64,000 bases of DNA from Arsenophonus endosymbiont of Ceratovacuna japonica (GTDB lineage: Bacteria > Pseudomonadota > Gammaproteobacteria > Enterobacterales > Enterobacteriaceae): positions 789,150-853,149 of the forward strand of contig AP026064.1 of assembly GCA_024349725.1 (NCBI GenBank), written 5' to 3'. The position numbers and the translations under genes were made by a program. Every line of letters starts with the position of its first letter. Position 1 is the first letter of the stretch. Shown in pieces: positions 1 to 13,092 of the stretch. The notes under the pieces were generated by a model. The model did no database searches. It was not told the origin of the DNA and worked only from the letters and a program-made list of their open reading frames with translations.

Positions 1-94
1 CACAATCATCACCAATGCCTATATTAACATCACATCTATTTTGTTGCTTATTATAAAAATAACGATTAATAATATCAAATTCACTACAAAACAT
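1..94 (-). CDS. thiL: Thiamine-monophosphate kinase ThiL, N-terminal fragment cut by the window edge
   Basis: Only about the first 31 codons are present; the rest lies left of base 1. The translation begins MFCSEFDIINRYF and reaches the GIGDDC motif at residues 26-31, matching the E. coli ThiL start (M-CGEF-I-RYF ... GIGDDC). In this family the two Asp of that motif bind Mg-ATP. ThiL phosphorylates thiamine monophosphate to thiamine diphosphate, the last step of cofactor formation. It follows nusB on the same strand with a gap of 94 bases, as in E. coli (nusB-thiL), which supports the call. Identity rests on a short segment plus synteny, and intactness of the full gene cannot be judged here. 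Confidence 0.85.
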   Translation of the reverse strand, partial: MFCSEFDIINRYFYNKQQNRCDVNIGIGDDC

Positions 95-188
95 AATGAT
101 ACCCTAATACTATATTGCAACTATTACTAATATATTTTAATATCTTGTAATTAAATAAAATACTAAATTATAGTATTATTAAAAAATA

Positions 189-602
189 TTATTTTCTATA
201 CATAATATTAACAATTTTATCCAATACACCATTAATAAATTTGTAACTATCTTTAGAACCAAAAACTTTTGATAATTCAATTGCTTCATTTATAGAAACT
301 TTATAAGGTATATCATCACGATAACATAATTCAAACATAGCTAAACGTAAAACAACTTTTTCAATCTGTCCAAGTTCTTTAAGTTTACGAGAAAGATAAG
401 GGGCCATTTTTTTATCTAATTCTAACACATTACTAGAAACACCATTAAGCAAATCATGAAAATAAATTACATCAATATTAGATATATCTTGTTTAGATAA
501 AAATTCTAATTTAATATCAGAAATACTATTTCCAGATAATTGCCAAGAATAAATAGCTTGTACAGCAAATTCACGTGCATTATGACGAGCAGTAGATTTC
601 AC
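189..602 (-). CDS. nusB: Transcription antitermination factor NusB
   Basis: 137 residues against 139 in E. coli, co-linear throughout. NusB pairs with NusE (ribosomal protein S10) to bind boxA RNA and drive antitermination of rRNA operons. The N-terminal helix [16 protein letters not shown] (residues 5-20) and the segment [17 protein letters not shown] (around 100-116) are the family's most conserved stretches and are intact. The start codon is GTG (600-602) with AAGGA about nine bases upstream; no ATG fits the family N-terminus better. It sits between ribH and thiL in the E. coli order, all minus strand, probably one transcript from ribD onward. The Arg/Lys-rich RNA-binding N-terminus is conserved. 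Very confident. Confidence 0.97.
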   Translation of the reverse strand: MKSTARHNAREFAVQAIYSWQLSGNSISDIKLEFLSKQDISNIDVIYFHDLLNGVSSNVLELDKKMAPYLSRKLKELGQIEKVVLRLAMFELCYRDDIPYKVSINEAIELSKVFGSKDSYKFINGVLDKIVNIMYRK

Positions 603-625
603 AAAAATTAATCCTTAATTAATAA

Positions 626-1096
626 TTAATCTTTAATTGTCTGTATTATATTAATCATTTCTAAAGCAGCTAATGCAGCATCAGATCCTTTGTTACCTAC
701 TTTCGTACCAGCTCTCTCAATTGCTTGTTTAATATTATCTGTTATTAATACACCAAAAGTAATAGGAATATAATTAGTTATAGAAATGTTAGAAAGACCA
801 GTGCTACATTCATTAGCAATATATTCAAAATGAGGAGTCTCACCACGTATAATGCTAGCAAGAGCAATTACAGCATTATATTTTTTTGTTTCAACTAATA
901 TTTTTATAATTAAAGGTAATTCATATGCACCAGGTACCCAAACTATTGTAATATTCTCTGTTAAAACTTGACCAATACGCTCTAAAGTATCAATAGACCC
1001 CTCAAGTAAATGATTATTTATAAAATGATTAAAGCGCGCAACAACTATTGCTATATGAGATTTAGATGATACTACCATACTTTTTATTACTTTCAT
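626..1096 (-). CDS. ribH: 6,7-dimethyl-8-ribityllumazine synthase (riboflavin synthase beta subunit)
   Basis: 156 residues, the same length as E. coli RibE/RibH. It condenses 5-amino-6-ribitylaminouracil with 3,4-dihydroxy-2-butanone 4-phosphate to the direct precursor of riboflavin and normally forms a 60-subunit capsid-like shell. Visible signatures are VPGAYELPL (54-62), [10 protein letters not shown] with the proposed catalytic His at 89, and [16 protein letters not shown] followed by GNKG near 135 for phosphate binding. AAGGAATT lies just upstream of the ATG. Twenty-three bases separate it from nusB. With ribD next door it gives two riboflavin steps; ribA, ribB and ribC are not in this window. 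Confidence 0.97.
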   Translation of the reverse strand: MKVIKSMVVSSKSHIAIVVARFNHFINNHLLEGSIDTLERIGQVLTENITIVWVPGAYELPLIIKILVETKKYNAVIALASIIRGETPHFEYIANECSTGLSNISITNYIPITFGVLITDNIKQAIERAGTKVGNKGSDAALAALEMINIIQTIKD

Positions 1097-1178
1097 ATAA
1101 TTCCTTAAATTATAATTACTTACATATAAATAATATATAATATCTTATATATTATTTATTAAAAAAATATAATTAATT

Positions 1179-2288
1179 TTATAATAAACGAAGAGTTAAA
1201 CGTAAATCAGAGCCAACAAGTTTAATATTAATAAATTTAAATACAAATGCATCTTTTAATTTTCGTAATTCTGGAATATTAAATAATCCTTTAGCAGTCG
1301 AACCTAAAATTTTAGGAGCTATATAAATAATTAATTCGTCAAATAATTTTAATTTCAATAAAGCACCAGCAAGTGTTGATCCACTTTCTATCCAAATTGA
1401 ATTAATATTTCGTTTAGCTAGATATATCATTAATGAAATTAAATTAATTCCTTTTTCATTAGTTGGAATTGATATTTGCTCAACATTACCATGCCAATGT
1501 TGCGATATAGGATTAGGACGAATAAGCCAACACTCACCATCTAATTTTGTTACGATATGTTTTGGATTTACTTGATTATTACTGTCTAAAACAATTCTTA
1601 TTGGTTGTCTTAAGCGATCTTTAGGATAAATATTTTGTAATTTAGGTGTAAAATCTAACCAACGAACATTTAAAGAAGGATTATCAGCTAAAATAGTTGC
1701 ACTAGTAGTCAAAATTGCACTTGATTGTGCTCTAAAATATTGTACATCTTTACGTCCAGATAATGAAGTAATCCATTTACTTTCACCTGATGATAAAGAT
1801 GTACGACCATCTAATGATGCAGCTAACTTAAGTTGAATATAAGGAAAACCAGTACGCATTCTTTTTAAAAAACCTCTATTTAACTTCTCAGCTTCATTAC
1901 TTAATAAACCATATATAACTTCAATTCCTGCTTGTTGTAATTTAAATAAACCACAACCTGATACCTTAGGATTTGGATCTTTCATTGCTACAATAACACG
2001 TAAAATACCTGAATTAATTAATATATCTGTACAAGGTGGTGTTTTAGCATAATGATTACATGGTTCTAAAGTAATATAAGCAGTTGCTCTATTAGCTTTT
2101 TTACCAGCCATTCGTAATGCATAAACCTCAGCATGATGTTCTCCTGCTTTACAGTGAAAACCTTCACCAACAATTTTATTATCATATACAATAACACAAC
2201 CTACATTAGGATTAGGAGAAGTAGTAAATCGTCCTTGTTTAGCTAAAAATAATGCACGTTTCATAAATTTCTTATCAAGTATATTCAC
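1179..2288 (-). CDS. ribD: Bifunctional riboflavin deaminase/reductase RibD
   Basis: 369 residues, close to E. coli RibD (367). It carries two consecutive steps of riboflavin synthesis: an N-terminal zinc deaminase (about 1-145) and a C-terminal NADPH-dependent pyrimidine reductase (about 146-369). The deaminase zinc site is complete: HAE (His52, Glu54), then PCNHYAKTPPC with Cys77 and Cys86. The reductase half opens with TGFPYIQLKLAASLDGRT and contains SGESKWIT and ADNPSLNVRW. The start is GTG (2286-2288), giving an N-terminus of E. coli-like length; the next in-frame ATG eight codons on would shorten it. It is the first gene of ribD-ribH-nusB-thiL. nrdR, upstream in E. coli, is absent. Confidence 0.96.
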   Translation of the reverse strand: MNILDKKFMKRALFLAKQGRFTTSPNPNVGCVIVYDNKIVGEGFHCKAGEHHAEVYALRMAGKKANRATAYITLEPCNHYAKTPPCTDILINSGILRVIVAMKDPNPKVSGCGLFKLQQAGIEVIYGLLSNEAEKLNRGFLKRMRTGFPYIQLKLAASLDGRTSLSSGESKWITSLSGRKDVQYFRAQSSAILTTSATILADNPSLNVRWLDFTPKLQNIYPKDRLRQPIRIVLDSNNQVNPKHIVTKLDGECWLIRPNPISQHWHGNVEQISIPTNEKGINLISLMIYLAKRNINSIWIESGSTLAGALLKLKLFDELIIYIAPKILGSTAKGLFNIPELRKLKDAFVFKFINIKLVGSDLRLTLRLL

Positions 2289-2668
2289 TCTTATTATTAA
2301 TCCTGCAATTTTAGAATTTTATTAATTAAATAAACTAATATTTTTAAATTAAAATATAACAAAATATTATTATTTTATATATAATAATTTAATTTTATTT
2401 TTATTAAATAATTTATAAATATTATAATAAAATATATATTTTTATTTAACTTAAATGACAAAAATTTTTAACATAAATTATCTTATTATAGATAATATAT
2501 TTTAAAATTATCACTAATTAGTATTAAATTAATAATTTTAATATTTATAATTATATAAAATGAATAATATACAAAATTTTATTATTTTAAAATCTAATTT
2601 CAATTAATTTATATATTAATAAAGATTATATTAATATTATTTTATAAATATAAATTTAAAATTTATCT
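2289..2668. other. AT-rich spacer between secF and ribD
   Basis: 380 bases of nearly pure A/T between the end of secF and the start of ribD. In E. coli this place holds yajD, tsx, yajI and nrdR. I find no readable remnant of any of them. A promoter for the rib operon is expected here, but in sequence this AT-rich every stretch resembles a -10 box, so I name none. Confidence 0.6.
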
Positions 2669-3637
2669 TTAAGGTAATAATGGATTTTTATCTATTCCTT
2701 CTTTATTTATTTTAGAAATAATAAAATGTTCTCGTTTTATTCCCATCTTTAATACTAAAGCAGATGCAATATAAATTGAAGAAATAGTACCAAATGTTAC
2801 ACCAATTAACATAATTAACGAAAATCCTTTAATTATTAAACCACCAAAAAGATATAACATAAATATCATTAATAAAGAAATTCCGGATGTAATAAGTGTT
2901 CTATTTAATGTTTGAGTTAATGAAATATTTATTACTTCATAAGAAGTACCATAATTTATTTTACGAAAATTTTCACGAATACGATCATAAACAACAATAC
3001 TATCATTTAATGAATAACCAATAACTGACATTAATGAAGCAATAATAGTTGTGTCAACTTCAATATTAAATAATGATACAAGACCTAATGTAATAATAAC
3101 ATCATGTACTAATGATACTATTGCACTAATAGCTAAACGCCATTCAAAGCGAAAATTAATATAAATTGATATACAAATCAAAGCAATTAAAATTGATATA
3201 ATTCCAGTTTGAAGTAATTCGCTACCTATACTTGGACCTATAAATTCAATTCTTTTAACTATTAATTTATTATCAATATTATTATGAATTAATGAAATAA
3301 TAGATTTACTAATTTCTTGATTTGTTAATCCTTTAGCAATAGGTAATCTAATAATAATATCTCGACTACTACCAAAATTTTGAATTAATAATTCTTTATA
3401 AAGATTATTATCTAAACATTCTCTAATTTTATCGATATCAAAAGATTGACTTAGATGAAATTCAATAATAGTACCACCAGTAAAATCTAATCCTAAATTA
3501 AAACCTTTTAGTAAAATAAATATAACTGAAAAAACAAATAAAATAATTGAAATAATAAAAGATAAATAAGAATAACGCATAAAATCGATAACTTTACGAC
3601 CATTATTTAATTGTTCTATAGTATAATTTTGTACCAA
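2669..3637 (-). CDS. secF: Protein translocase subunit SecF
   Basis: 322 residues against 323 in E. coli. SecF partners SecD and YajC in the inner membrane and uses the proton gradient to pull preproteins through SecYEG. The N-terminal membrane segment (about 22-44) is followed by GLDFTGGT (48-55), the first periplasmic domain, then FRFEWRLA and the RND-type core IGYSLNDSIVVYDRIREN near 206-223, with the conserved Asp of the relay. The start is TTG (3635-3637) preceded by GGAG seven bases upstream, giving the expected Val-Gln-Asn-Tyr-Thr N-terminus (Ala-Gln-Glu-Tyr-Thr in E. coli). Eleven bases separate it from secD. Confidence 0.97.
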   Translation of the reverse strand: MVQNYTIEQLNNGRKVIDFMRYSYLSFIISIILFVFSVIFILLKGFNLGLDFTGGTIIEFHLSQSFDIDKIRECLDNNLYKELLIQNFGSSRDIIIRLPIAKGLTNQEISKSIISLIHNNIDNKLIVKRIEFIGPSIGSELLQTGIISILIALICISIYINFRFEWRLAISAIVSLVHDVIITLGLVSLFNIEVDTTIIASLMSVIGYSLNDSIVVYDRIRENFRKINYGTSYEVINISLTQTLNRTLITSGISLLMIFMLYLFGGLIIKGFSLIMLIGVTFGTISSIYIASALVLKMGIKREHFIISKINKEGIDKNPLLP

Positions 3638-3648
3638 AACTTAACTCC

Positions 3649-5496
3649 TTAAATAGATATCTTATTTATATATTTACCACCATATAATAAATTGACAATA
3701 GCACGTGTTCCTATAATTGCAGTAAACATAGAAGTTATAATACCAATACCTGTAGTAACAGCAAAACCTTTAATTGAACCAGTACCTATCATATACAAAA
3801 TAATTGTAGTAATTAAAGTTATTAAATTAGAATCTAAAATACTAGAAAATGCTCTCTTATAACCTTCATTTATAGACCGTTGTATTGAACGACCATTATT
3901 TAATTCTTCTTTAATTCGCTCATTAATAAGTACATTAGCATCAATAGCAATAGCAAAAATTAAAACAATACCAGCAATTCCAGGCATAGTTAATGTAACT
4001 CCTGGTAATAATGACATAATTCCTACAATAAATATTAAATTTATTAATAATGCAAAACTAGCAATTAAACCAAACTTACGATAATAAATAATCATAAATA
4101 AAATAGATACTAAAAAACCTGCTAATGATGCTTTTATTCCTTGTTTAATATTTTGCAATCCTAATGTTGGCCCAATTGTTCGTTCTTCGACTATTTTAAT
4201 TGGTGCAATTAATGATCCAGAACGTAATAATAAAGATAATTGACGAGCTTCAGTTATATTATTAATACCAGTAATACGAAATTTATTGCTAAAATGATTA
4301 GAAATTTTAGCTATGTTAATAACTTTTTCATCTTTTACTAAAATAGCATGGCCATTAATATCTTTTTGTCCACTATCTTTATATTCAACAAATAAAGTTG
4401 CTATTAATTTACCTTGATTATCACGTGTAAAATTAGACATAATAGAACCACCAATATTATCTAAACTAATGCTTACTTGTGGATTACCTATTTCATCTAA
4501 ATTAAATATTGCATTAGTAATATGATCTCCTGTCAAAATAACATCTTTATAAAGAATAACTGGTTTATTATCACGAGTATATTTTATTTCTGAATCATTA
4601 GGAATGTAACCATATTTAACAAATGTATTATTTCTATTAATATTAACTAAACTAAACTCAAGAGTTGATGTTGCACCAAGTATCTCTTTTGCTCGTACTG
4701 TATCTTGAATACCTGGTAATTCAATAATAATATGATTATTTCCTTGACGTTGCACTAAAGGTTCTGTAACACCTAATTGATTAATTCTATTATTAATAAT
4801 ATTAATATTTTGCAATACAGCATAATTACGTATTTTACTAATTACTTTATCTTTTATAATAACTATTAATATGTTTTTATTTAAAATAGTAAAAACTAAA
4901 TCATGATAAATAGGTGTTAAGTAAGATTTTGCCTCCATGCATAAATTTTTATTATTAAAACGAACTTCAATACCATAATTATTTATTTTATGTATAGTTA
5001 AATATGGAATGAATTTTTCACGCAAATTACTACGTAAGTTATTTATATTCTGTTCTTGTAATTTACTAAGTATTGTTTCTATATCTACTTCTATTAAAAA
5101 ATAGATACCACCACGCAAATCTAATCCTAATTTCATTGGTTTACCACCTAATGCATTCAACCAATTAGGAATAGATGGTGCTAAATTTAATGCTACAATA
5201 AATTTATTTCCTAAATTAGAAACTAAGGATTCACTAGCATGTAACTGTATATCTACATTATTAAAACGAGCAAGAATTACACCATTATCTAATGTAATTG
5301 ATTTGATTTTAATATTCTCTTTATTTAAAATATTAAAAATTTTATCCAAAATCTTTTTATCAACAGAAATACCACGTATGCCAGTAATTTGAATAGCAGG
5401 ATCTTCTCCATAAATATTAGGAATAGCATACAAAGTAGCAATAAATAATATAATTATTAATATAAAATATTTCCATGATGAATAATAATTTATCAA
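3649..5496 (-). CDS. secD: Protein translocase subunit SecD
   Basis: 615 residues, the same length as E. coli SecD. One N-terminal membrane helix (about 9-27) leads into a large periplasmic region (P1 head and base) and then five C-terminal helices. Landmarks are GEDPAIQITGIRG (30-42), LGLDLRGG (123-130), VQRQGNNHIIIELPGIQDT in P1, SGSLIAPIKIVEERTIGP, and the RND motif AIAIDANVLINERIKEEL near 515-532. The start codon is TTG (5494-5496) with GAAGGA upstream; the ATG eight bases upstream of it is out of frame and meets a stop after two codons. The gene follows yajC by 29 bases. Expected role: late-stage Sec export driven by proton motive force. Confidence 0.97.
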   Translation of the reverse strand: MINYYSSWKYFILIIILFIATLYAIPNIYGEDPAIQITGIRGISVDKKILDKIFNILNKENIKIKSITLDNGVILARFNNVDIQLHASESLVSNLGNKFIVALNLAPSIPNWLNALGGKPMKLGLDLRGGIYFLIEVDIETILSKLQEQNINNLRSNLREKFIPYLTIHKINNYGIEVRFNNKNLCMEAKSYLTPIYHDLVFTILNKNILIVIIKDKVISKIRNYAVLQNINIINNRINQLGVTEPLVQRQGNNHIIIELPGIQDTVRAKEILGATSTLEFSLVNINRNNTFVKYGYIPNDSEIKYTRDNKPVILYKDVILTGDHITNAIFNLDEIGNPQVSISLDNIGGSIMSNFTRDNQGKLIATLFVEYKDSGQKDINGHAILVKDEKVINIAKISNHFSNKFRITGINNITEARQLSLLLRSGSLIAPIKIVEERTIGPTLGLQNIKQGIKASLAGFLVSILFMIIYYRKFGLIASFALLINLIFIVGIMSLLPGVTLTMPGIAGIVLIFAIAIDANVLINERIKEELNNGRSIQRSINEGYKRAFSSILDSNLITLITTIILYMIGTGSIKGFAVTTGIGIITSMFTAIIGTRAIVNLLYGGKYINKISI

Positions 5497-5525
5497 AACA
5501 TTTTCCTTCTGGAAAATTATAAATT

Positions 5526-5858
5526 TTAAATTGATTTTATTGTACCTTTTGGTAAAATAGAAGTAATAAAATCACGTTTAATTGTTACTTCATAAGTGTC
5601 ATTTAATGCAATAATAATATAACCTGTTTCGGATACTTTAGTAACATAACCAATTAATCCTCCTGTTGTTATTACTTCATCCCCTTTAGAAATAGAATCT
5701 ATTATTTTTTTATGTTCTTTAGCTCGTTTTTGTTGTGGACGTAAAATTATAAAATAAAAAATCAATCCAAAAATAACTAACATTATAATTAAAGAATATG
5801 CATCTCCTGTTTCCTTAATACTAGATGAAGCTGCTGCTTTAGAAATAAATAAATTCAT
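5526..5858 (-). CDS. yajC: Sec translocon accessory subunit YajC
   Basis: 110 residues, as in E. coli. YajC is a single-span inner-membrane protein that forms the SecDF-YajC complex. One hydrophobic helix (about 22-40, YSLIIMLVIFGLIFYFIILRP) is followed by the family hallmark RPQQKRAKEHKKI and the cytoplasmic segment SKGDEVITTGGLIGYVTKV. The gene lies directly upstream of secD on the same strand. Start ATG at 5856-5858 with GGAG ten bases upstream. First gene of the yajC-secD-secF block; the preceding tgt of E. coli is still adjacent, but now separated by 362 bases. Confidence 0.96.
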   Translation of the reverse strand: MNLFISKAAASSSIKETGDAYSLIIMLVIFGLIFYFIILRPQQKRAKEHKKIIDSISKGDEVITTGGLIGYVTKVSETGYIIIALNDTYEVTIKRDFITSILPKGTIKSI

Positions 5859-6220
5859 TAAAATCTCCTAATTTTTTATTAAAATAATATTTTTAAATTA
5901 AAAAATAATTTACATTAACAATTTATACATTAATTTAATTCAATTTATATAATTAAAAATTATGTTTTATTTTATGCTATTTTATTATTAAAAAATAAAA
6001 TTCTAAAATAACTAAAATAATATTATATATAAAAATAATTATATCAAATTAAAACTACAAATATTTATTTATTAATATAATATTGATATTATAATAAAAT
6101 ATATTTATTATAATAAATATAATATTAAATAGTAGTATAATAAATTAAAAATAAAAAATTTTATTTAAAAAATATATATAATAAATATTATTATTATTAT
6201 ATAAAAAAATTTATTATAAA
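5859..6220. other. AT-rich spacer between tgt and yajC
   Basis: 362 bases of A/T-dominated sequence. E. coli has only a short gap here, so this spacer may have expanded or contain debris no longer readable. No RNA gene, open frame or GC-bearing hairpin seen. Confidence 0.6.
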
Positions 6221-9052
<2,832 letters not shown>

Positions 9053-10699
9053 TTATCTCCAATTTTTAAAATAATTAATTAATCCATTAGTTGAAACATC
9101 ATGACTATTTATTATTGTTTGAGTTGATAATTCAGGTAAAATGCAATCAGATAATTGTTTACCAAGTTCCACCCCCCATTGATCAAAACTAAAAATATTT
9201 AATATAACACCTTGAACAAAAATTTTATGCTCATACATTGCAATTAAAGCTCCTAAAGTATAAGGAGTAATTTTATTTATTAAAATAGAATTAGTTGGAC
9301 GATTACCATAAAAAACTTTATAAAGATTAACATAAGTCATTTTAGATAATTTTTGTTTAGTATCTTTAATTTCTTTTTCTACTTCTAACTTATTTTTACC
9401 AAATGCTAATGCTTCTGTTTGAGCAAAAAAATTAGACATTAATTTATTATGATGATCACTTAATGGATTATGACTAATAGCAGGAGCAATAAAATCACAA
9501 GGAATAAGTTTAGTGCCTTGATGAATTAATTGATAAAATGCATGTTGACCATTAGTTCCTGGTTCACCCCAAATAATAGGACCTGTTTGGTAATTTACTC
9601 TGTTACCATTACGATCAATATATTTACCATTTGATTCCATATTACCTTGTTGAAAATAAGCTGCAAATCGATGTAAATATTGATCATATGGTAAAATAGC
9701 CTCAGTTTCAGTAGAAAAAAAATTATTATACCAAATTCCAATTAATGCTAATATTACTGGAATATTATACTTAAAGTCAGTTGTTGAAAAATGTTTATCC
9801 ATTTCATAAGCCCCTCTAAGTAATTGTTCAAAATTATTAAATCCAATATATAATACAATAGAAAGACCAATAGATGACCATAATGAATAACGACCGCCAA
9901 CCCAATCCCAGAATTCAAACATATTTTTTGTATCAATACCAAATTTATCTACTTGTTTATTATTTGTTGATAAAGCTATAAAATGTTTAGATATTTGATT
10001 TTCATCTATTGCTGAATCTAAAAACCATTTTCTAGCAGTTAAAGCATTAGTCATTGTTTCTTGTGTAGTAAACGTTTTAGAAGCAATTAAAAATAATGTT
10101 GTTTCAGGTTTAATTTTTTTAAAAGTTTCAGCAATATGACTGCCATCTATATTAGATACAAAATGTATGTTTAAATGGTTTTTATAAGGTTTAAGAGCTT
10201 CTGTTACCATATGAGGACCAAGATCAGAGCCACCAATTCCAATATTAACAATATCTGTTATTGCCATACCAGTGTATCCTTTCCAATCACCATTAATAAC
10301 ACGTTCACTAAAACAACGCATTTTATTTAAAACATCATTAATTTGTAGCATAATATCTATGCCTTCAAGTTTTATAGGTTTATTACTACGATTGCGTAAA
10401 GCAATATGTAAAACAGCTCTATTTTCTGTTTTATTAATTTTTTCAGCAGAAAACATACTATTAATTGCATCATTTAATTTAGTTTCATTAGCTAAATTTA
10501 ATAACTTCTGTAATGTATTATTAGTTATTCTATTTTTAGAAAAATCAACCAAAATTTTATTATTAAATATAAGTGAAAATTTAGTAAAACGATTAACATC
10601 ATTAATAAAAAGATCACGCATATGAATATTTTTTATTTCTTGATAATGTTCTGCTAATTTATGCCATGCTAATGTTAAACTTGGATTAATATTTTCCAT
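9053..10699 (-). CDS. pgi: Glucose-6-phosphate isomerase
   Basis: 548 residues (E. coli 549). It interconverts glucose 6-phosphate and fructose 6-phosphate at the head of glycolysis, and gives access to fructose 6-phosphate for the amino-sugar precursors used by the Mur pathway elsewhere in this window. Both family signatures are present: [20 protein letters not shown] near 262-281 and [12 protein letters not shown] near 503-514, with the catalytic Lys at the end of the second. [11 protein letters not shown] (around 152-162) and [16 protein letters not shown] (with the ring-opening His) are intact. It stands alone, flanked by 1.7 kb and 1.1 kb of spacer, so it should have its own promoter. 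No sign of decay. Confidence 0.98.
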   Translation of the reverse strand: MENINPSLTLAWHKLAEHYQEIKNIHMRDLFINDVNRFTKFSLIFNNKILVDFSKNRITNNTLQKLLNLANETKLNDAINSMFSAEKINKTENRAVLHIALRNRSNKPIKLEGIDIMLQINDVLNKMRCFSERVINGDWKGYTGMAITDIVNIGIGGSDLGPHMVTEALKPYKNHLNIHFVSNIDGSHIAETFKKIKPETTLFLIASKTFTTQETMTNALTARKWFLDSAIDENQISKHFIALSTNNKQVDKFGIDTKNMFEFWDWVGGRYSLWSSIGLSIVLYIGFNNFEQLLRGAYEMDKHFSTTDFKYNIPVILALIGIWYNNFFSTETEAILPYDQYLHRFAAYFQQGNMESNGKYIDRNGNRVNYQTGPIIWGEPGTNGQHAFYQLIHQGTKLIPCDFIAPAISHNPLSDHHNKLMSNFFAQTEALAFGKNKLEVEKEIKDTKQKLSKMTYVNLYKVFYGNRPTNSILINKITPYTLGALIAMYEHKIFVQGVILNIFSFDQWGVELGKQLSDCILPELSTQTIINSHDVSTNGLINYFKNWR

Positions 10700-10849
10700 C
10701 TAGTACTTTCCACCTTTCTTAAAATTCTTTATAATTATTAATAATTAAATATTAAATTATTAATTTTATTAATTTAACTTATTTTAATATATTTTATAAA
10801 TTGTTTTTATAAAATTAATTAATAATTCATATAATTAAATTAATTTTAT

Positions 10850-10898
10850 ATACTTCATTATAAAAATTATAAATTTTTGTTAAAATCAACTGAAGTAT
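10850..10898. repeat. Inverted repeat upstream of pgi
   Basis: Arms ATACTTCA (10850-10857) and TGAAGTAT (10891-10898) are perfect complements, each with two G/C pairs in an otherwise A/T gap. The 33-base loop contains a second small inverted repeat of A and T runs. It lies 150-200 bases upstream of the pgi start. It could be part of the pgi leader or promoter region, or chance. Confidence 0.4.
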
Positions 10899-11060
10899 AA
10901 ATTATAATTAGATAATAATAGATTAATTTTTCTATATTTAAATATATAATATAATATTATAAATATAATTATTTATTTAATAAAATTTATCTTAATTAAT
11001 AATATAATATATTATGAATTAAAATAAAAAATCATATATATAAAAAATTAATAAATATAA

Positions 11061-11100
11061 TTAATTATAATTAATTATCATTAATTATAATTAATTATAT
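11061..11100. repeat. 20-base tandem duplication in A/T spacer
   Basis: Two adjacent 20-base units, each beginning TTAATTATAATTAATTAT, match at 18 of 20 positions. Each unit is itself nearly self-complementary. Most simply explained by slippage in low-complexity spacer. Confidence 0.5.
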
Positions 11101-11792
11101 TTATTAATTAATAATTTTTGTTAAAAATAATAACTATATTTATATTAATATTTAAAAATATTATAATTATAAATATTAATAATATAATTAAATAAATATT
11201 TTTTATTTTATATAATATATATTAATTTTTTATTAAAATATTTATATTATTATAACAATTTATTTTATTAATCTAATTAATAGAAAATTTTTTAAAAATA
11301 TTTTAAATTTTAATTAATATTAAATTATAAAATATTAATAAAATTTTAATAAAAATAATAAATTATACTATATATTATTATTAATATTATTTTATTAAAA
11401 TTTATTAAATAAAAATAAATATTTTATTTGTAATTAAATTTTTAATATAATAATTATAATATTTATATTTATTAATTTCTTAAAAATATATAGTCAAATA
11501 TAACTTTAATAAAATAATAAAGTAATTATAAAATAAAAAATATTTATTATATTATAAAATATATTTTAATTATAGAATTTATTATTAATAATAATAATAA
11601 TTAAATTAAATTTTAATATTTTTAAAATTATATATGAATTTATTTTAATATTATATAATAAATTACTATCTAATATAATTTTTAAATTATTAAAATTAAA
11701 CTTTATAATAATTAATTTTATTAATTTATTTAAAATGATTTAAAATTATAATTATATTATATTTAATTTAAAATATTTTATTTTAATTTAAT

Positions 11793-12650
11793 TTAAGCTT
11801 TCATAACTAATCTAAGTTTTTTCATAGCATTTTTTTCTAACTGACGAACACGTTCAGCAGATACACTATATTTATTAGCTAAATCCTGTAAAGTAATTTT
11901 ACTATCTTCATTAAGCCAGCGAGTACGAATAATATCCTGACTACGTAAATCTAAAGTTAATAATGCTTGTGTCAATTTATCAGTAGCATAATTTTCCCAA
12001 TTATCTTCTTCAATACTATCAGCAAATATAGAAGAATTATCTTGTAAATATAAAACAGGCGCAATATTTATATTTTCATTATTATCATCATAATCATTTA
12101 TATCAAATGCCATGTCTTGAGCAGACATTCGTGATTCCATTTCACGAACATCTTTAATAGTTACACTTAAATCTTTAGCAACTATATCAACTTCATTTTG
12201 ATTAAACCAACCAATACGTTTTTTGTTCTGACGTAAATTAAAAAAAAGTTTACGTTGAGCTTTAGTAGTTGCAACTTTGACAATACGCCAATTACGTAAT
12301 ACATATTCATGGATTTCAGCTTTAACCCAGTGAACTGCAAATGAAACTAAACGCACACCAACTTCAGGATTAAATCGACGAACTGCTTTCATTAAACCAA
12401 TATTTCCTTCTTGAATTAAATCAGCTTGCGGTAATCCATAACCTGAATAATTGTGTGCAATATGAATAACAAAACGTAAATGAGAAAGTATAAGCTGTTT
12501 AGCGGCGTTTAAATCACCATGATAATGTAATTGTCGTGCATATTCATGCTCTTCTTCTGCTGTTAATATAGGATAAGTATTAGCTAATCTCATATAAGCT
12601 TCAATGCTACCTTGTGGAATTAATGATAATAATTGCATCTTTTTAATCAT
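11793..12650 (-). CDS. rpoH: RNA polymerase heat-shock sigma factor RpoH (sigma-32)
   Basis: 285 residues (E. coli 284). It directs RNA polymerase to heat-shock promoters. Region 2 is highly conserved: [19 protein letters not shown] near 82-100 and [20 protein letters not shown] near 107-126. The RpoH box that DnaK/FtsH use for regulation ([11 protein letters not shown], near 133-143) is intact. Region 4 ends in the helix-turn-helix [20 protein letters not shown]. The SD AGAGGAT precedes the ATG by about five bases. A target promoter survives in front of dnaK at 23088-23118, so the regulon seems functional. Upstream ftsX and ftsE, its E. coli operon neighbours, are gone. Confidence 0.97.
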   Translation of the reverse strand: MIKKMQLLSLIPQGSIEAYMRLANTYPILTAEEEHEYARQLHYHGDLNAAKQLILSHLRFVIHIAHNYSGYGLPQADLIQEGNIGLMKAVRRFNPEVGVRLVSFAVHWVKAEIHEYVLRNWRIVKVATTKAQRKLFFNLRQNKKRIGWFNQNEVDIVAKDLSVTIKDVREMESRMSAQDMAFDINDYDDNNENINIAPVLYLQDNSSIFADSIEEDNWENYATDKLTQALLTLDLRSQDIIRTRWLNEDSKITLQDLANKYSVSAERVRQLEKNAMKKLRLVMKA

Positions 12651-12926
12651 TGATATCCTCTTTTACTTTAATAAATTAATAATTTAATATTTAATTATTT
12701 TTATTATTAAATATTAAAAATTAATTATATTTTAATTAAATACAATGATGATATAAAAGTTTTATTTTAATAATTTAAATGATTTTATTTATTAAAAATG
12801 ATTAATTTTATTATAAAATATTTTAAATATTAATTTATAATATTATATAAATTAATATATACCAATTATTATAATAATTAGTATTTAATATTATAGATAA
12901 TTAATATAATTATAATAATAATAATA

Positions 12927-12992
12927 ATTTAGTGATTTAATGATATTAGTGATTTAGTAATTTAGTGATTTAATGATATTATTAATTTAGTA
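12927..12992. repeat. 33-base tandem repeat, two copies plus a partial third
   Basis: Copies span 12927-12959 and 12960-12992 and differ at only two positions; an 11-base partial third unit, with a mismatch, follows to about 13003. Each unit starts ATTTAGTGATTTAATGATAT and contains internal near-repeats of GATTTAGTAATTTA. G is over-represented on this strand compared with the surrounding A/T, which makes the repeat stand out. Probable slippage product. Confidence 0.75.
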
Positions 12993-13092
12993 ATTTATTA
13001 ATTAAAACTTTTTATCAAAACCTAAAAAATTTTATAAAAAACTAAATTAATAAAATAATTATTTATTATAAAATATAAAAATTATTTTGTCA

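Larger units (their letters stand above)
10700..11792. other. 1.1 kb AT-rich gap between pgi and rpoH
   Basis: Nearly pure A/T. It holds an inverted repeat at 10850-10898 and a 20-base direct repeat at 11061-11100, both listed separately. No open frame, RNA gene or recognisable gene remnant on either strand. Confidence 0.6.

Noticed and set aside
9754..9942. 62-codon frame inside pgi on the same strand
   Set aside because: Out-of-frame shadow of pgi; no independent signals.
10272..10625. 117-codon open frame antisense to pgi
   Set aside because: Shadow of pgi; no start context or homology.
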